6,248 nucleotides of DNA. Origin: Comchoanobacter sp040266255 (GTDB lineage: Bacteria > Pseudomonadota > Gammaproteobacteria > Comchoanobacterales > Comchoanobacteraceae). The notes below the pieces were generated by a model that had not been told where the DNA came from, searched no databases, and worked only from the letters and a program-made list of their open reading frames with translations. The translations under genes were made by a program, and so were the position numbers. The stretch spans positions 1-6,248 of the forward strand of contig JBDQEV010000036.1 of assembly GCA_040266255.1 (NCBI GenBank), written 5' to 3'. Every line of letters begins with the position of its first letter. The first letter of the stretch is position 1. Of the stretch, positions 5,260 to 6,248 are shown in pieces.

Positions 5260-6248
5260 TTAGCCCCCTTTGGGTTTAGGGCCTGTAGAACTACTAGAGG
5301 AAGGGTTTTTACTACTTTGATCGTCTTTACTACTTTGACCTGCTGTGAAAGCTTTTACTTGACCAGCTATTCTGCTCATTTGCACGCCTATCCCTTTCTC
5401 ATTGGTTTCTGCACGAAGTTTTGCTAATACTCCTAGTTCATCTAATAGTTCTTCTTCTGAAAGTTGCTTATTTTCTGACGTCAGCTCTAGATTTTGTCCT
5501 ACTATTTCTCCAGCTAAGTTTGATGGTGCTGCTACTACTGATGGCACTGCAGCGCCTCCATTTGCCAGAACTTCTACACTCTTTATTACTTCGCTTATCT
5601 GTTCCTGCGATACTTCGCTTATCTGTTCCTGCGATACTCGCTCAACTTTTTTAAAACTAAATCTTTTTCTGAAACTGATAGCTCTAGTGACCTTCCCATC
5701 TTCACCACTTGTAACTGTGCACTTCAGTTTGGGAGTGTCTGGATCAAACCGAACAACATTGCTAAGCGGCACAGCTCTAGCACCCTTTATTCCCTTTACA
5801 ACGCCTCTAAGTTTTTTTCTAGCTAATTCCAAAAATTTATCTGCATCATAATTTACACCTTTATAGTTAGGATCTCCTTTAATGTATTCTACCTCTGGAT
5901 ATTGCTTATGCTTATTTTTTAAGCGTTGTTGTTCTAGCTCAGTCAGTTCTGATAGCACTATTTTATTTCCCTGATCATCATATAATACACTGTCATTTTG
6001 ATACTCCCCATATTCCATGAGCTGCTGTTGTGGAACTACTAATGCAATTGCTCTACTGCTAAATTCACCTGTATCTAAATTTAAAGTACGAAAATCTTCT
6101 TTGTAGGGTACACTTTGACCCGCTTTAATCTCAACTGCATCAAATGCAATACTATGAAACGCTTGTTCCTGAAGACCTTCAAGTAGCTCTATAAAACCTT
6201 TCTGACGCTCATTTAGTGACTCACTACCGAATAAACCTGTAGCCCCAA
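5260..6248 (-). CDS. Unrecognised protein with Glu/Lys-rich and Ser-rich C-terminal region, 5' partial
   Basis: The frame is open without a stop to the right edge. The ATG at 6018 is internal: the 76 codons before it are protein-like (starting GATGLFGSES) and run on smoothly. About 328 residues are visible; I do not recognise a family. Seen in order: a mixed N-terminal part; a charged stretch around visible residues 100-126 (ELEQQRLKNKHKQ); a basic segment KKLRGVVKGIKGAR (144-157); a second basic segment RKRFSFKKVER (193-203); an exact duplication of SQEQISEV (205-220); an Ala/Val/Pro-rich piece (231-245); an acidic SEEELLDEL helix (263-271); and a Ser/Lys/Asp-rich end with five consecutive Ser and a PKPKGG terminus. 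No membrane segment is visible. Low-complexity, modular composition fits a secreted or surface-exposed protein, but that is only inference. It is probably co-transcribed with the smaller ORFs downstream, since I see no terminator between them. Confidence 0.75.
   Translation of the reverse strand, partial: GATGLFGSESLNERQKGFIELLEGLQEQAFHSIAFDAVEIKAGQSVPYKEDFRTLNLDTGEFSSRAIALVVPQQQLMEYGEYQNDSVLYDDQGNKIVLSELTELEQQRLKNKHKQYPEVEYIKGDPNYKGVNYDADKFLELARKKLRGVVKGIKGARAVPLSNVVRFDPDTPKLKCTVTSGEDGKVTRAISFRKRFSFKKVERVSQEQISEVSQEQISEVIKSVEVLANGGAAVPSVVAAPSNLAGEIVGQNLELTSENKQLSEEELLDELGVLAKLRAETNEKGIGVQMSRIAGQVKAFTAGQSSKDDQSSKNPSSSSSTGPKPKGG
5587..5634 (-). repeat. Exact 24-bp tandem duplication in coding sequence
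   Basis: The 24-base unit at 5587-5610 is repeated without a mismatch at 5611-5634, followed by the first four bases of a further unit. It encodes SQEQISEV twice in frame. Perfect identity means a recent duplication or an actively slipping locus. Confidence 0.95.

Noticed and set aside
5442..5468. Glu-rich SEEELLDEL stretch as a Dot/Icm-type E-block secretion signal
   Set aside because: Such E-blocks lie close to the C-terminus, whereas this one is nearly 60 residues from the end. The actual terminus is Ser/Lys/Gly-rich.
5402..5851. 149-codon + strand frame, and 77- and 71-codon + frames at 5421-5654 and 5212-5427
   Set aside because: They lie antisense to the long - strand gene, which is open over the whole region and has coherent protein composition. 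The + readings are Ser/Thr/Leu-rich mirrors of Glu/Lys/Ser codons.
6016..6018. ATG as the start of the right-edge gene
   Set aside because: The frame stays open for 76 more codons to the window edge with normal composition, so the real start is outside the window.
6207..6222. CRISPR, tRNA or transposon-end signatures anywhere in the window
   Set aside because: I found no regularly spaced repeats, no tRNA-like cloverleaf arms, no transposase motifs and no paired terminal inverted repeats. The only repeats are intragenic.

Overview
The window looks like chromosomal DNA of an AT-rich gammaproteobacterium. The DsbB has the family's CxxC and Cys-Cys arrangement, and two adjacent M16 peptidase genes form a complementary pair of the usual proteobacterial kind. 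A BAX-inhibitor-like membrane protein and a cluster of unrecognised, lysine-rich, low-complexity proteins hint at a host-associated lifestyle (Legionellales-like). That lifestyle and taxon are inference, not something the sequence proves.

Left part (2-934, + strand): the 3' part of a multi-spanning membrane protein whose reading frame stays open to the left edge. It reads as a divergent BAX inhibitor-1/YetJ-type protein with an extra hydrophobic segment and a basic, Pro/Ala-rich tail. It converges on the next operon, and a single symmetrical hairpin (938-958) lies across the 14-bp gap.

Middle part (949-3927, - strand): a compact three-gene operon, transcribed dsbB, then catalytic M16 peptidase, then non-catalytic M16 partner, with overlaps of 23 bp and 4 bp. 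The two M16 proteins are complementary: one has HLLEH plus the distal Glu, the other has the Arg/Tyr substrate-binding pair. They probably form one heterodimeric metallopeptidase. DsbB would reoxidise the periplasmic thiol oxidase DsbA.

Gap (3928-4327): about 400 bases with no convincing gene, holding only small inverted repeats and probably the dsbB promoter.

Right part (4328-6248, - strand): proteins I do not recognise. The 5' end of the region is a gene entering from the right edge (5260-6248), ending in a Ser-rich tail and carrying an exact 24-bp tandem repeat. Downstream, after a 124-bp spacer with a good ribosome binding site, are two overlapping ORFs (5135-4587 and 4630-4328). They carry two diverged copies of the same ~75-80-residue domain in different frames. 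A one-base change in an A-rich run would join them into one 268-residue protein, so they are either a broken or slippage-expressed gene or a pair of tandem duplicates. This is the least explained part of the window.
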